A DNA stretch of 64,000 nucleotides from an uncultured Dehalococcoidia bacterium (GCA_958296445.1 OY282565.1:2963570-3027569); one strand, 5' to 3'; numbered from the stretch's first letter, positions 16,667-25,590 are shown. Notes: generated by a model not told the origin, from the letters alone. Made by a program: numbers and translations.

Positions 16667-16764
16667 GTCATTCCCGCGTAGGCGGGAATCCACGGCCCTT
16701 TGCCCAATGGCAATGTTCGCTTCCGCAAGGCCCTCTGGATTCCCGCTTTCGCGGGAATGACGGG
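16667..16764. repeat. Inverted repeat, GTCATTCCCGC family
   Basis: GTCATTCCCGC-GCGGGAATCCA and its reverse partner TGGATTCCCGC-GCGGGAATGACG face each other across about 50 bases. A further half copy is at 20546-20567. This is a very common palindromic repeat in environmental bacteria. It occupies most of the 16604-16899 gap between convergent genes. Confidence 0.8.
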
Positions 16765-16899
16765 TATGGGCGGGAATGACGGGTATGGGGGAATGGTGGG
16801 TAGACGGCGGGAGTGACGGGTCGCCCTATGGGAGGGACGGGCTGACCGGCGGGAATGGCCGACGTGCCTGCGTGTGTTGCGAGTGGCGGGTTGGCGCCG

Positions 16900-18090
16900 C
16901 TAGAAGTTGAACGGCGTCCAGGGTTGGTGTGGGGCGGCGAACATTCGGTCGGCGCGGCGCAGGGAGCCCGGGGAGTGTTCGTCGGCTAGGCCCGCCCGGT
17001 GCAGGGTGGCGAAACTTACGGCGCCTAGGTAGGCCGAGGCTAGGGCGGATACGTCCAGCGTCAGTTCCGGCGGCGAGTCGGTGGGGCGGCATTGGGCGCC
17101 TTCGGGGGAGCCTTCCAGCTCGAAACCGCCCTCGTTCCAGGGGCATAGCCCGTCGCGCACCTGTAGCGTCAGGCGGCCCTCTTGGGCGTAGCGGCGCTGC
17201 TCTAGGGCGGCGGCGGCGTCTACCACCCGCAGCCACACGCCGTCGCGGATGGTTCGCTGGAGGCGGCGCGGGTCGGACAGCATCCACGGCAGCGGGTCGT
17301 CCAGCGGGCGTTTGACGGCTTCGGTGACGCCAATCAGGTCTATGTCGAAGCAGAACCGCCACAGGGCGACGGCGGCTTCCCTAGTGGCCGCCATCAGTTC
17401 GTTGACGGTAAGGGCGGGGCGGTTGGTGCGATACACGGCATAGCCGTCAACCCGGCCGCCTTCCTCATAAGCGGCGTAGAACAGGCCGCCGCGCCCGCCC
17501 TGCCGGTGTTCCGGGGCGCGGGAATCCCGCTCCCATTCGTGGGGGCGCCTCTGGAACACGCCGGGGCGGTCTACAGTGCTGCGGCGGAAAACCTCGGGCA
17601 AGTCTTTGGCGATGTCCGCCGGGTCAACGAAAACTATCCGGCCGGGGCTTTCGTATTTGCGGGCGTAGGCATTATAGGGGCGTTCAATCCGCCAGCTTTC
17701 CTGTAGCGTTCCGACGCCGTAGCCGAACCGCCCGTAGATGGCGCTTTCGGAGGCGAACAGGGCGGCCAGCGGCTCGCCCCGCTGGTGGATGTCGTTTATC
17801 TGGTGGCGCATCATCCGGCTCATCACGCCCTGCCGGGTATGCGTCGGCTGCACCGCCACGTTGGCGACACCGGCCACCGCCGATGAGCCGCCGGGGATGG
17901 ACATTTCCAGCCGGTGCGAATGGCAGCCGCCGATGATGTTGCGGCCCTCGAACACGGCGACGGAGCGGGACAGGTCGAAATGGGGGCGCAGTTCCTCCGG
18001 GTCATGGTCCAGCCGGTTGCTGTGGGCCCGCGACTCGGCCCGGAGCCACGGCTCAAACTCATCGGGGGTTACGGGCCTGAGTTCCTGCAT
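16900..18090 (-). CDS. GNAT family acetyltransferase, Eis-like
   Basis: A 396-residue Eis-type protein: N-terminal GNAT acetyltransferase domain, a second degenerate GNAT domain and a C-terminal SCP2-like sterol-carrier fold. The acetyl-CoA pyrophosphate-binding motif reads TRQGVMSRMM (about residues 86-95, Q/R-x-x-G-x variant), after the beta-bulge strand VAGVANVAVQP; ASESAIYGRFGYG is the typical Eis motif. The C-terminus ends in the free carboxylate FNF as in Eis, where it acts as the general base. Eis homologues acetylate amines such as aminoglycosides or lysine residues; the substrate here is unknown. AGGAG ten bases upstream supports the start at 18090. Confidence 0.88.
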   Translation of the reverse strand: MQELRPVTPDEFEPWLRAESRAHSNRLDHDPEELRPHFDLSRSVAVFEGRNIIGGCHSHRLEMSIPGGSSAVAGVANVAVQPTHTRQGVMSRMMRHQINDIHQRGEPLAALFASESAIYGRFGYGVGTLQESWRIERPYNAYARKYESPGRIVFVDPADIAKDLPEVFRRSTVDRPGVFQRRPHEWERDSRAPEHRQGGRGGLFYAAYEEGGRVDGYAVYRTNRPALTVNELMAATREAAVALWRFCFDIDLIGVTEAVKRPLDDPLPWMLSDPRRLQRTIRDGVWLRVVDAAAALEQRRYAQEGRLTLQVRDGLCPWNEGGFELEGSPEGAQCRPTDSPPELTLDVSALASAYLGAVSFATLHRAGLADEHSPGSLRRADRMFAAPHQPWTPFNF

Positions 18091-18255
18091 CGGCTTGACT
18101 CTCCTGCGGTTTTTTGGCGGCGGCGCGGGGGTTAGTATACAGCTTACCGGCGGGAATAGGCAGGCGGCGGGGCAAAGGGGCGGAATATCCCTGCCTTTGC
18201 CCGGCCGGGGGCGGCAATGGCGGGGGTTGGCGGGAATACCGGGGGCGTCCGTTTC

Positions 18256-18285
18256 TTGCGCGGTGGCGCGGGGCGGTGCTACACT
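18256..18285 (+). promoter_or_regulatory. Promoter for GH15 gene
   Basis: TTGCGC (18256-18261) and TACACT (18280-18285) separated by 18 bases, pointing at the GH15 gene. Transcription would start near 18292, only about 30 bases before the likely first codon. Confidence 0.5.
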
Positions 18286-18323
18286 CGCCTGCACCTGAAA
18301 ACTGCTGCGAATTTGTATTTGAT

Positions 18324-20168
18324 TTGTACCAGTATGGGCTGATAGGCGATATGTCCTCTGCGGCGCTGGTCGGAACCGACGGCGCCATTGACTGGTGCTG
18401 CTTTCCGCGTTTCGACTCCCCCAGCGTTTTCGCCGCCATCCTTGACCCGGAGGTTGGCGGGCATTTCCGCATCAGCCCCGCCGACGCCGACGGTTTTGCG
18501 TCGGAACAGGCGTACATTCCCGACACCAACATTCTGGAGACCACCTTTCGCGGCGCGGCGGGCGTAATCAGCATCACCGACTTTATGCCCGTAAACGGCG
18601 ATGACGACGATAACCCGGACACGCCGCCGCCGGAACCGCCCCACGAAATACATCGCATCGTCGCCTGCCGTTCCGGTGCGGTGGAGCTGCGTTGCGATTT
18701 CCGGCCCCGGCACGACTACGCCCGCGCCGTTACCGAGTTTCGCCCGTTGCGCGGCGTCTCCGGCGGCGTGGTGCAGGCCAGGGGCGGCCGCCAGACGCTG
18801 ACCCTGCTTGCCAGCGTTCCCTTGTCTTTCGACGATTGCGGCGCATCGGCCGGGTTTACCCTGGCCGCCGGTGAGAGCGCGACCTTTGTGCTGGCCTACG
18901 GCAGCGGACGCCCGGCCAGCCTGGAGCGGCGCCGCACCACCCAGAAACTGGAGCAGACCCGGCGCTACTGGCAGGGGCTGGTTGGCCGGATGAACTATTC
19001 CGGGCTGTGGCGGGATTCGATTGTCCGCTCTTTCTTGGTGTTGCATCTTATGATGTACCCGCGCACCGGGGCCATCGTCGCCGCGCCCACCACCAGCCTG
19101 CCGGAAACCATCGGCGGCTCGCGCAACTGGGATTACCGCTTTTCTTGGCTGCGCGACGCCAGCTTTACCGTGGATATTCTCTACCGGCTGGGCGACGTTT
19201 ACGGGGCCGACCGCTACATTCACTGGCTGCTGGAGCAGTGCCAGTTGCACCGCCGCAGCACCCGCATCGTCTACGGCGTCAGCCGCAATTCGTCGCTGCG
19301 GGAATATACCCTCGACCACCTGCGCGGCTACGAGGATTCCCGCCCGGTACGCATCGGCAACGCCGCGGCGAAACACCTGCAACTGGACGTTTTCGGCGAG
19401 GTCATCATATCCATTCATTCCCTGCTGCTGCTGCGGGGAACGATACCGGATGAGGCTTGGGAACTGGTGCAGCGGCTGGCCGAAACGGTGATGCAGAACT
19501 GGCGGCGGAAAGACCGGGGCGTGTGGGAGGTGCGCGGCGAGCAGCAGCATTTCGTCTATTCCAAGGTGATGTGCTGGGCCGCGCTGGACTATGCCGCCTA
19601 CATCGCCGCCGCCACCGGCCGCCGCCAACTGTACCGCCGCTGGTCGCTGGGCGCCGACGTGGTCAAGGCCGAAATACTGGAGGACGGCTGGAGCTCCGGC
19701 AAGCAGGCGTTCCGCCAGCGCTACGGCAGCGAGTCCCTGGACGCATCCAATCTGGCTATCCCGTTTATGGGCCTGTTGAGCCGCGACAACCCGCGCATCC
19801 GGCAAAACGTGGACGCCATCGAGCGGGAACTCACCGACGGCCCAATGGTCTGGCGCTATCTGCCCGACGAAACGGACGACGGGCTACACGGCCAGCCGGA
19901 GGGTTCCTTTACCCTGCTGAGTTTCTGGCTGATCGGCAACCTGATTTACACCGGCCAGACCGACCGCGCCGGGGATTATTTCCACGAAGTAATCACCAAG
20001 CAGGCCAACCATCTGGGCCTTTTCGCGGAAATGTACGACAAGGCCGCGGCCCGGCAACTGGGCAATTTCCCCCAAGCCTATTCCCACATCGGCCTGATCC
20101 ACACCGCGCTGAACCTGTCCGGCTTCATCGCCGGCACCCCCACCAGGCGCACCGCCGAGCCGGGGTAG
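18324..20168 (+). CDS. Glycoside hydrolase family 15 protein (glucoamylase/trehalase-like)
   Basis: About 614 residues. An N-terminal beta-sandwich opens with YGLIGDMSSAALVGTDGAID and FPRFDSPSVFAAILDPEVGG, the standard opening of bacterial GH15 proteins. The alpha/alpha-barrel contains GGSRNWDYRFSWLRDASFTV, ILEDGWSSGKQAFRQRYGSE and the late EGSFTLLSFWLIGNLIYTGQ, which carry the acidic catalytic residues of the family. It releases glucose from alpha-glucans or trehalose. The start is uncertain: the in-frame TTG at 18324 just before YQYGLIGD fits homologues and the promoter; no good ribosome binding site is seen, so translation may be near-leaderless. A far upstream ATG (18114) is unlikely. Confidence 0.86.
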   Translation: MYQYGLIGDMSSAALVGTDGAIDWCCFPRFDSPSVFAAILDPEVGGHFRISPADADGFASEQAYIPDTNILETTFRGAAGVISITDFMPVNGDDDDNPDTPPPEPPHEIHRIVACRSGAVELRCDFRPRHDYARAVTEFRPLRGVSGGVVQARGGRQTLTLLASVPLSFDDCGASAGFTLAAGESATFVLAYGSGRPASLERRRTTQKLEQTRRYWQGLVGRMNYSGLWRDSIVRSFLVLHLMMYPRTGAIVAAPTTSLPETIGGSRNWDYRFSWLRDASFTVDILYRLGDVYGADRYIHWLLEQCQLHRRSTRIVYGVSRNSSLREYTLDHLRGYEDSRPVRIGNAAAKHLQLDVFGEVIISIHSLLLLRGTIPDEAWELVQRLAETVMQNWRRKDRGVWEVRGEQQHFVYSKVMCWAALDYAAYIAAATGRRQLYRRWSLGADVVKAEILEDGWSSGKQAFRQRYGSESLDASNLAIPFMGLLSRDNPRIRQNVDAIERELTDGPMVWRYLPDETDDGLHGQPEGSFTLLSFWLIGNLIYTGQTDRAGDYFHEVITKQANHLGLFAEMYDKAAARQLGNFPQAYSHIGLIHTALNLSGFIAGTPTRRTAEPG

Positions 20169-20174
20169 GCAGGA

Positions 20175-20544
20175 TTGTCTGAATCAGGATTTGCCGGATT
20201 ACGGGATTCGCCGGATGGGGAAATCCTGATAATCCCGCCTTTGTCTGAATCAGGATTTTCCGGATTAAAGGATTTGCCGGATGGGGGGAAATCCCGATAA
20301 TCCCGCCTTTGTCTGAATCAGGATTTACCGGATTAAAGGATTCGCCGGATGGGGAAATCCTGATAATCCCGCCTTTGTCTGAATCAGGATTTTCAGGATT
20401 AAAGGATTCGCCGGATAATGGAAATCCTGATAATCCTCTAATCCTGAAAATCCTGATTCAGACAAATGGCCGCCGGAGTTGCGGGTTCGCCGGATAATGG
20501 AAATCCTGATAATCCTCTAATCCGGTAAATCCTGATTCAGACAA
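20175..20544. repeat. Tandem/inverted array, TGAATCAGGATT family
   Basis: Four direct units starting TTGTCTGAATCAGGATTT at 20175, 20241, 20309 and 20375 (spacing 66, 68, 66 bases), followed by two reverse-oriented ends AATCCTGATTCAGACAA near 20464 and 20544. Each unit can fold, because GGATT cores recur in both orientations. Other copies lie at 21808-21967 and 24775-24934. It fills most of the gap 20169-20725. No unique spacers of constant length are seen, so it is not CRISPR. Confidence 0.9.
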
Positions 20545-20593
20545 TCCCCTTTCGCGGGAATGACGGATAAGGTGTAAACTGGCATATCATGCC

Positions 20594-20678
20594 CAGGGCA
20601 ACCACAAGGGTTGCCCCTACATCCGGCGGCGCGTTTCCCGGTAATTTCCCGGTAGGGGCAACCCTTGTGGTTGCCCTG
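20594..20678. repeat. Inverted repeat, GGGCAACC family
   Basis: Two perfect 27-base arms (20594-20620 and 20652-20678) with core GGGCAACC-ACAA-GGGTTGCCCC. Each arm is itself palindromic. Single arms recur at 62597-62623 and 63608-63634. It lies 48 bases before the amidohydrolase gene, so it could sit in its leader. Confidence 0.88.
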
Positions 20679-20725
20679 CGGCTGCCCGGCAATCCGGCAT
20701 CCAAACAACGGCAAGGAGAAATGCG

Positions 20726-21577
20726 ATGGCTACTCAGAATCTGACTATTGACTGCCAAGTTCACTGCTACGAGCGGAACGGGCCCGAGCGGCCCTGGCAC
20801 GGCCACTTGGAGGGGCCGGAGGAGGTTACCGGCGACGATATGGTGGCGGCGATGGCCGCTGTCGGCGTTGACGGGGCTATCCTGATTTCGCCCTTTTCGC
20901 TGTACCACTACGACGCCAGCTATGCCTTGGGGGTGTACGCCCAGCATCCGGGCAGGTTTGGGCTGGTGCGGCCCTTTGACCCGCAGTCGGAAAGCATCGC
21001 CGACGATGTGGCCGAGTGGACGGCGACGCCGGGCGTGGTGGGCGCCCGCGTTATGCTGGCGGCGCAGGAATACGAGGCCGACCATCCGGGCCTCAACGCC
21101 ATATTCGCCGCCTGCGCCCGGGCGGGCGTTCCGGTGAACGTTATGGCGGCGGGCAAGCTGCCCCTTTTGCGCGAGCTGGCCCGCCGCAACCCCGATACGC
21201 AGGTCATCATTGACCACGTGGGGCTGGCCCAGCCCTTCCTGCCGCCCGCGCCGCCCGAACCATTCGCCGACCTGCCCAACGTGCTGGCGGCGGCGGAACT
21301 GGACAACGTGACCATCAAGATTTCCGGGGCCTGCACCCTGTCGCACCAGCCCTTTCCCTACCCCGACATCTGGGAACCGCTGAGCCGGGTGTTCGACGCC
21401 TACGGCCTAGAGCGCTGTATGTGGGGAACCGACTGGACCCGGGCCGTGCGGCTGCTGACCTACGAGCAGGGCGTAGAATCGTTCCGCGCCGCCGAGCAGC
21501 TTTCCGACTCCGACCGCGCCACGCTGATGGCCGGCACGCTGTCCCGGGTTTACAACTGGACGCCGACCAGCGGGTAG
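20726..21577 (+). CDS. Amidohydrolase family protein (TIM-barrel hydrolase/decarboxylase)
   Basis: A 283-residue member of the amidohydrolase_2 (PF04909) group of metal-dependent hydrolases and decarboxylases. The first metal motif, normally D-x-H-x-H, appears as DCQVHCY at residues 9-15, so only one of the two histidines is kept. Other landmarks are VDGAILISPFSLYHYDASYA, VIIDHVGLAQPF (metal or catalytic histidine, about 157-168) and the late CMWGTDWTRAVRL (conserved aspartate, about 232-244). AAGGAG nine bases before the ATG supports the start. Substrate unknown; lactone hydrolysis and decarboxylation are both possible. Confidence 0.85.
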   Translation: MATQNLTIDCQVHCYERNGPERPWHGHLEGPEEVTGDDMVAAMAAVGVDGAILISPFSLYHYDASYALGVYAQHPGRFGLVRPFDPQSESIADDVAEWTATPGVVGARVMLAAQEYEADHPGLNAIFAACARAGVPVNVMAAGKLPLLRELARRNPDTQVIIDHVGLAQPFLPPAPPEPFADLPNVLAAAELDNVTIKISGACTLSHQPFPYPDIWEPLSRVFDAYGLERCMWGTDWTRAVRLLTYEQGVESFRAAEQLSDSDRATLMAGTLSRVYNWTPTSG

Positions 21578-21678
21578 GCCAGCATCAGCAACGGGCGCGG
21601 ATGACGCCATTCGCCGCTGCAAATCCGCAAAGGCAAAAAGCGGCGGGGGGGCGGCAGGGGCCGGGGGGGCGGCAACGC

Positions 21679-21753
21679 TGGTGGGCCCGGCAGGGATCGA
21701 ACCTGCGACCAGCCGGTTATGAGCCGGCTGCTCTACCACTGAGCTACGGGCCC
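21679..21753 (-). tRNA. tRNA with CAT anticodon (Met, or Ile2)
   Basis: A complete 75-base cloverleaf on the minus strand with encoded CCA. The acceptor stem GGGCCCG/CGGGCCC, D stem GCTC/GAGC, anticodon stem GCCGG/CCGGC with loop CTCATAA, and T stem GCAGG/CCTGC are all perfect. The anticodon is CAT. It lacks initiator features, so it is elongator tRNA-Met or tRNA-Ile with a lysidine-modified CAT; the sequence alone does not settle which. The DNA just past its 3' end has two runs of seven G. Confidence 0.97.
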
Positions 21754-21789
21754 GGCACTAACAGCTTATGCCCGGCCCTTCCGCGGTGT

Positions 21790-21967
21790 CAAGGAAGGGC
21801 CGGGCGATTGTCTGAATCAGGATTTGCCGGATTAGCGGATTTTCAGGATTTTGCTTGTTAAGGAAGGGCCGGGCGATTGTCTGAATCAGGATTTGCCGGA
21901 TTAGCGGATTTTCAGGATTTTTCTTATCCAGTGAATCCTTTAATCCGGTAAATCCTGATTCAGACAA
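21790..21967. repeat. TGAATCAGGATT family copy beside tRNA
   Basis: A 69-base segment beginning AAGGAAGGGCCGGGCG is present twice in tandem (21791 and 21860), each containing TTGTCTGAATCAGGATTTGC, and the element closes with an inverted end AATCCTGATTCAGACAA at 21967. The duplication has carried along a short piece of sequence flanking the tRNA. Confidence 0.88.
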
Positions 21968-21979
21968 AGGCGGCGTCCG

Positions 21980-23404
21980 CTACTCCAGCCCCAGCCGTTG
22001 GCGGTAGTCGGCGTCCCAGGCGGCTATGATGCCGCGCTCTAGGGCTTCGGGCTGCGGCACTACCGGCGATGGTTCGCCGGTGGTGGGGGTGGTGGCGATT
22101 ACCACGTCCTCGACCAGTTGGCGGTATTGGGCTTCGGGCAGGCCCAGCAGTTCTTTTAGGGCCGGTTCGTTGTGCTGGCCGAAGGTTGGGGATGGGCCCT
22201 GTATTCGCAGGGGGCTTTTGGAGAATTTGTAGGGGCGGCCGATGAACATACGCTCGCCCATCTTGCGCTCCGGCGGGTATTGCGCCCGCTCTAGAAAGTT
22301 GCGGCTCTGGAAGTGGGGGTCGAAGTGGACGTCGCGCCCGGTAAGCACCGGCCCGGCGGGGATTCCGGCCTGCTGTAGCGCGTGCATCGCGGCGTAGCGG
22401 TCGCGGCCCGACGTCCAGGCGGCGATGGCGGCGTCCAGCGCGTCGTGGTTTTCGCGGCGCGACAGCAGGGTGGCGAAGCGGGAATCGTGGGCCAGTTCCG
22501 GCTGCCCCATCACTTGGCACAGGGCTTGCCATTGGGCGTCGTCGCCCACCGACAGCGTAATCCACTGGTCTTGCCCGGCGGCGGGGTAGCAGCCCTGGGG
22601 CGCCCGCCACGGGTGGCGGTTGCCGATGCGCCCGCCCTCGCGCCCGTTGGCTACGGCGTCCAGCACATACTCCGAAAGGAACATTACCCCGGCCTGATAC
22701 ATCCCGATGTCCACCCACTGCCCCAGCCCGGTGCGGTTGCGGTAGCGCAGGGCCGCGCCGATGGCGAACAGGGCCGTCCAAGTGGATAGGAAGTCCACGA
22801 ATGAGGCCCCGGCCTTGGCCGGGCCGCCGTCGGAGCCGTCGGCGGCGGGGCGGTAGCCGGTAATCCAGCAATGGCCGTGGGTGGCTTCCTGGGTGGTGGC
22901 CTGCGCCGGATAGCCGGAATAGGGGCCGCCGCCGTGTCCGTAGCCAGTGTTGGACACCAAGATAACGTCGGGTTTCAGGCGGCGCAGGTTGGGGTAGTCT
23001 AGGCCCCAGTTACGCATCACCCGGGGCGTGAAGTTTTCCATCACCACGTCGCTGATTTTCACCAGCTCGCGGAACAGCCCCCGCCCGCGCTCGTCGGTCA
23101 TATCCAGAGTCACCGACTGCTTGCCGCGGTGAATCAGGTTGTAGGTGGAAGGTCGGTTCCACCAGTCCTCGCCCAAGTCATTGTCGGCGAAAACGCCGGA
23201 ATAGCCGCCGGTGCGGGTAACGTCGGGGCGGCCCGGCCCTTCCACCTTGATAACCTCGGCGCCCATATCGGCCAGCAGCCCGCCGGCGTAGGGCAGCGCG
23301 AAAACGTAGGTGGAATCCAGCACCCGGATGCCCTCGAGGGGCAGTTTGCCGTCCTGAGCTTGCGAAAAGGCGTTCTGGGCTTGCGAAAAAGATGGCGTGG
23401 TCAT
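21980..23404 (-). CDS. Class III CoA transferase (CaiB/BaiF family), copy 1
   Basis: A 474-residue class III CoA transferase, moving CoA between carboxylic acids in the cytoplasm. Conserved blocks: LEGIRVLDSTYVFALPYAG, ADMGAEVIKVEGPGRPD, FTPRVMRNWGLDYPNLRRL, TGLGQWVDIGM and the C-terminal SPTFGQHNEPALKELLGL. The catalytic aspartate expected after VDxxM (Asp169 of formyl-CoA transferase) is replaced by glutamine at residue 237 (VDIGMYQAG). The gene starts one base inside the stop of the second transferase (TAATG), so the two are coupled and may form a heteromer. The N-terminus has a duplicated FSQAQ. Confidence 0.9.
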   Translation of the reverse strand: MTTPSFSQAQNAFSQAQDGKLPLEGIRVLDSTYVFALPYAGGLLADMGAEVIKVEGPGRPDVTRTGGYSGVFADNDLGEDWWNRPSTYNLIHRGKQSVTLDMTDERGRGLFRELVKISDVVMENFTPRVMRNWGLDYPNLRRLKPDVILVSNTGYGHGGGPYSGYPAQATTQEATHGHCWITGYRPAADGSDGGPAKAGASFVDFLSTWTALFAIGAALRYRNRTGLGQWVDIGMYQAGVMFLSEYVLDAVANGREGGRIGNRHPWRAPQGCYPAAGQDQWITLSVGDDAQWQALCQVMGQPELAHDSRFATLLSRRENHDALDAAIAAWTSGRDRYAAMHALQQAGIPAGPVLTGRDVHFDPHFQSRNFLERAQYPPERKMGERMFIGRPYKFSKSPLRIQGPSPTFGQHNEPALKELLGLPEAQYRQLVEDVVIATTPTTGEPSPVVPQPEALERGIIAAWDADYRQRLGLE

Positions 23405-24627
23405 TAGATGGCGTCCGTCTGCCGCAGCACGGTGAGTTCTTGGGGGGTGTAGCCTAAGCCGTCAAGGTAAATTTCGCGGTTGTGCTGGCCTAGGGTGGGG
23501 GCCGGGCCAGTGTACTGGTAGGGGGTGAGGGACAGGTTGAACAGCACCGCCGGAACCTTGATGCGCCCGATGACCGGATGCTCAACGATGCGGTAGAAGT
23601 CGCGGGATTCCAGTTGCGGGCATTGGGCCAGCTCCGGCGGGGTTTGCGCCAGCCCGAACAGCATACGGGCGCGGGCCGCCTCGGTGAACAGCTCCCACTT
23701 GCCGCGCCGGCTGATGGCGTCGAGGACGATGCGGTCCAGTTCCTCGCCGTTGCGGTTGCGCTCGGCGGTGTCGGCGAAACGCGGTTCGTGGAGTTCCGGG
23801 GCGCCGAAAAAGTCGGCGATGGTTTCCCAAGAAGCCCCGCCGCCGGTCTGCACGATAATCCAGCCGTCCTCGCAGGGCATCGGGTGGCCGAAGTTGCTGC
23901 CGGAAGCGCGGCGGCGGGGCTGGGTGGCGCCGATAAAGGGATACATCGTTTGCGTCGCCATCATAGTTGACGCCACGCACTCGGTGACCGAAACGTCTAG
24001 GTGCTGCCCCTCGCCAACGCTGTCCCGCATAAACAGGGCCATTGCGGTGGCGGCGGCGCCGTTCAGCCCGCCCTCGTACTGCGCCTGAAACCCGCCGTGC
24101 TTCAGCGGCTCGCGGTCTTGCCGCCCGCTGATGCTCATAATCAGGCCCATAGCGTAGCTGACGATTTCCTCGCCGGAGTATTGGCTATACGGCCCGGTCT
24201 GGCCGAAGGGGGTTATGGAAGTAAGCACTAGGCCGGGGTTGATGGTCTCTATCGTTTCGTAGCCCAGCCCCAAACTAGCCAAGTAGCCGGGGCGGTAGCT
24301 TTCGACCACCACGTCCACGTAGGGCAGCAGCTCGCGGAACAGGGCGCGGCCGGCTTCCCGGTCTAGGTTCAGGGTGGCGCCTTTCTTGTTGAGATTCATC
24401 GCCAAGAAAAACAGGCTCTTTTCCGGGTGCGGGTCGTCGCCGAAAAAGGGGGGCATCCGGCGCAGGGCGGCCCCGGCGGGCGGCTCCAGCTTCAGCACCT
24501 CGGCCCCGTAATCGGCCAGCAGGCGGGCGCAGAAAGACCCGGCGATGTCCTCGCTCAAGTCCAGCACTTTCACCCCGTCCAGCGGCCCGTGGGCCAGCGG
24601 CGGCGGGAATGTCGCGGCATCGGTCAA
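23404..24627 (-). CDS. Class III CoA transferase (CaiB/BaiF family), copy 2
   Basis: About 407 residues. Family blocks: LDGVKVLDLSEDIAGSFCA, LADYGAEVLKLEPPAGAALR, YRPGYLASLGLGYETIETIN, GLVLTSITPFGQTGPY, the substrate-loop-like GGLNGAAATAM and APTLGQHNREIYLDGLGY. The catalytic aspartate position reads glutamate (LDVSVTECV, about residue 216). The start is uncertain: I choose TTG at 24627, which gives a normal family length, because the frame upstream runs into the repeat element at 24775-24934 and low-complexity PPQAFPPQAL codons. It lies upstream of and is coupled to copy 1. The pair probably acts on one acyl-CoA pathway; the substrate is unknown. Confidence 0.87.
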   Translation of the reverse strand: MTDAATFPPPLAHGPLDGVKVLDLSEDIAGSFCARLLADYGAEVLKLEPPAGAALRRMPPFFGDDPHPEKSLFFLAMNLNKKGATLNLDREAGRALFRELLPYVDVVVESYRPGYLASLGLGYETIETINPGLVLTSITPFGQTGPYSQYSGEEIVSYAMGLIMSISGRQDREPLKHGGFQAQYEGGLNGAAATAMALFMRDSVGEGQHLDVSVTECVASTMMATQTMYPFIGATQPRRRASGSNFGHPMPCEDGWIIVQTGGGASWETIADFFGAPELHEPRFADTAERNRNGEELDRIVLDAISRRGKWELFTEAARARMLFGLAQTPPELAQCPQLESRDFYRIVEHPVIGRIKVPAVLFNLSLTPYQYTGPAPTLGQHNREIYLDGLGYTPQELTVLRQTDAI

Positions 24628-24774
24628 AGCTAATAACCCCGGCAGTCGGGATGCGGGCGGCCAACGCGCCGCCCCGCCGATTGTAGCGAAAGCCGGTGAG
24701 CGCGGCAATGCTTGGGGCGGGAATGCTTGGGGCGGGAATGGCGGCGGCTTTCGATTCTTTGTAATTGTCTGAAT

Positions 24775-24934
24775 CAGGATTTTCAGGATTAGAGGATTCC
24801 CAGGATGGCAAATATCCTGAAAATTCCTTAATCCTGAAAATCCTGATTCAGACAAATAGCCGCCGGAGTTGCGGATTCCCCGGATAGCCAACATCCTGAA
24901 AATCCGCTAATCCTGAAAATCCTGATTCAGACAA
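24775..24934. repeat. TGAATCAGGATT family copy
   Basis: Begins TTGTCTGAATCAGGATTTTC and ends with two reverse copies of AATCCTGATTCAGACAA (24840s and 24934). It lies upstream of the CoA transferase pair and of the YqeY gene, filling most of the 24628-25022 gap. Confidence 0.88.
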
Positions 24935-25022
24935 TTAAATTCGCGCCCAGGCCCCGCAGCGGTTAGAATGGGCGGGGCGGGTTGGCCGCCTTACTCCATT
25001 CTGCCGCAAGGGTGGGATGATT

Positions 25023-25475
25023 ATGGCTCTCAGGGACAAGCTGGAAGGGGACATTCAGGATTCGATGCGGCGGCGCGACCAGACGCGGCTGGACGCTCTG
25101 CGGTTCCTAAAGTTCGCGGTGCAGGCCGTGGAAAAGGAGCGGCGGGAAACGCTGGACGACCCGGCAATGATTGAGGTGGTGTCCAAACAGGCCAACGACC
25201 GCCGCGAAAGCATCCGCGCCTTTCGCGACGGGCAGCGCCACGAACTGGCGGACAAGGAAGCGGCCGACTTGGCGGTGCTTGAGGAGTATCTGCCGCCGCA
25301 GTTGAGCCGGGACGAAATCATCGCCCTGATTAAGGACACCGCGGCCCAGGTCGGGGCGGCCGGCCCCCGCGACCGGGGCAAGGTGATGGGCCGTTTGATG
25401 CCCCAGGTGCGCGGCAAGGCCGACGGCGCCGAGGTCAACCGGCTGGCCGGCGAGTTTCTGGATTCTTTGGGCTAA
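25023..25475 (+). CDS. GatB/YqeY domain protein
   Basis: A 150-residue YqeY-type protein. The fold resembles the tRNA-binding tail of GatB and the family is thought to act near tRNA amidation, but its role is unproven. Visible family features: LRDKLEGDIQDSMRRRDQTR and LDALRFLKFAVQAVEKERRE at the N-terminus, then ERRESIRAF-like and LEEYLPPQLSRDEI, and GKVMGRLMPQVRGKADGAEV near the C-terminus. I choose the second ATG (25023), since the GGGTGGG box at 25010-25016 would touch the first ATG at 25017. Length is standard. Confidence 0.92.
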   Translation: MALRDKLEGDIQDSMRRRDQTRLDALRFLKFAVQAVEKERRETLDDPAMIEVVSKQANDRRESIRAFRDGQRHELADKEAADLAVLEEYLPPQLSRDEIIALIKDTAAQVGAAGPRDRGKVMGRLMPQVRGKADGAEVNRLAGEFLDSLG

Positions 25476-25487
25476 CCGGGGTTTTTA

Positions 25488-25572
25488 ACGCAGAGGACGC
25501 GCCGAGAACGCAAAGGCATAATTTAGATAAACTCTGCGTACTCTGCGCTCTCTCTGCGTACTCTGCGTTGAA
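25488..25572. repeat. Inverted repeat with CTCTGCG cores
   Basis: TTTTTAACGCAGAGGACGC at the left and several CTCTGCGTACTCTGCG blocks ending GCGTTGAAAT at the right can pair over much of their length. It occupies the spacer between the YqeY and purQ genes and ends 18 bases before the purQ ATG, so purQ transcripts may carry it. Confidence 0.6.
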
Positions 25573-25590
25573 ATTCCGGCAGGGGGATAG

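Noticed and set aside
18279..19805. A 508-codon open frame on the minus strand
   Set aside because: Antisense shadow of the GH15 gene; no conserved motif and no start signal.
20175..20544. Regular repeats that might be a CRISPR array
   Set aside because: Units are 66-68 bases of near-complete similarity with no unique spacers, include inverted units, and no cas genes are present.
21640..21680. Two seven-G runs beside the tRNA as further phase-variable tracts
   Set aside because: They are short and outside any gene; similar seven-base runs occur in stable genes such as tgt.
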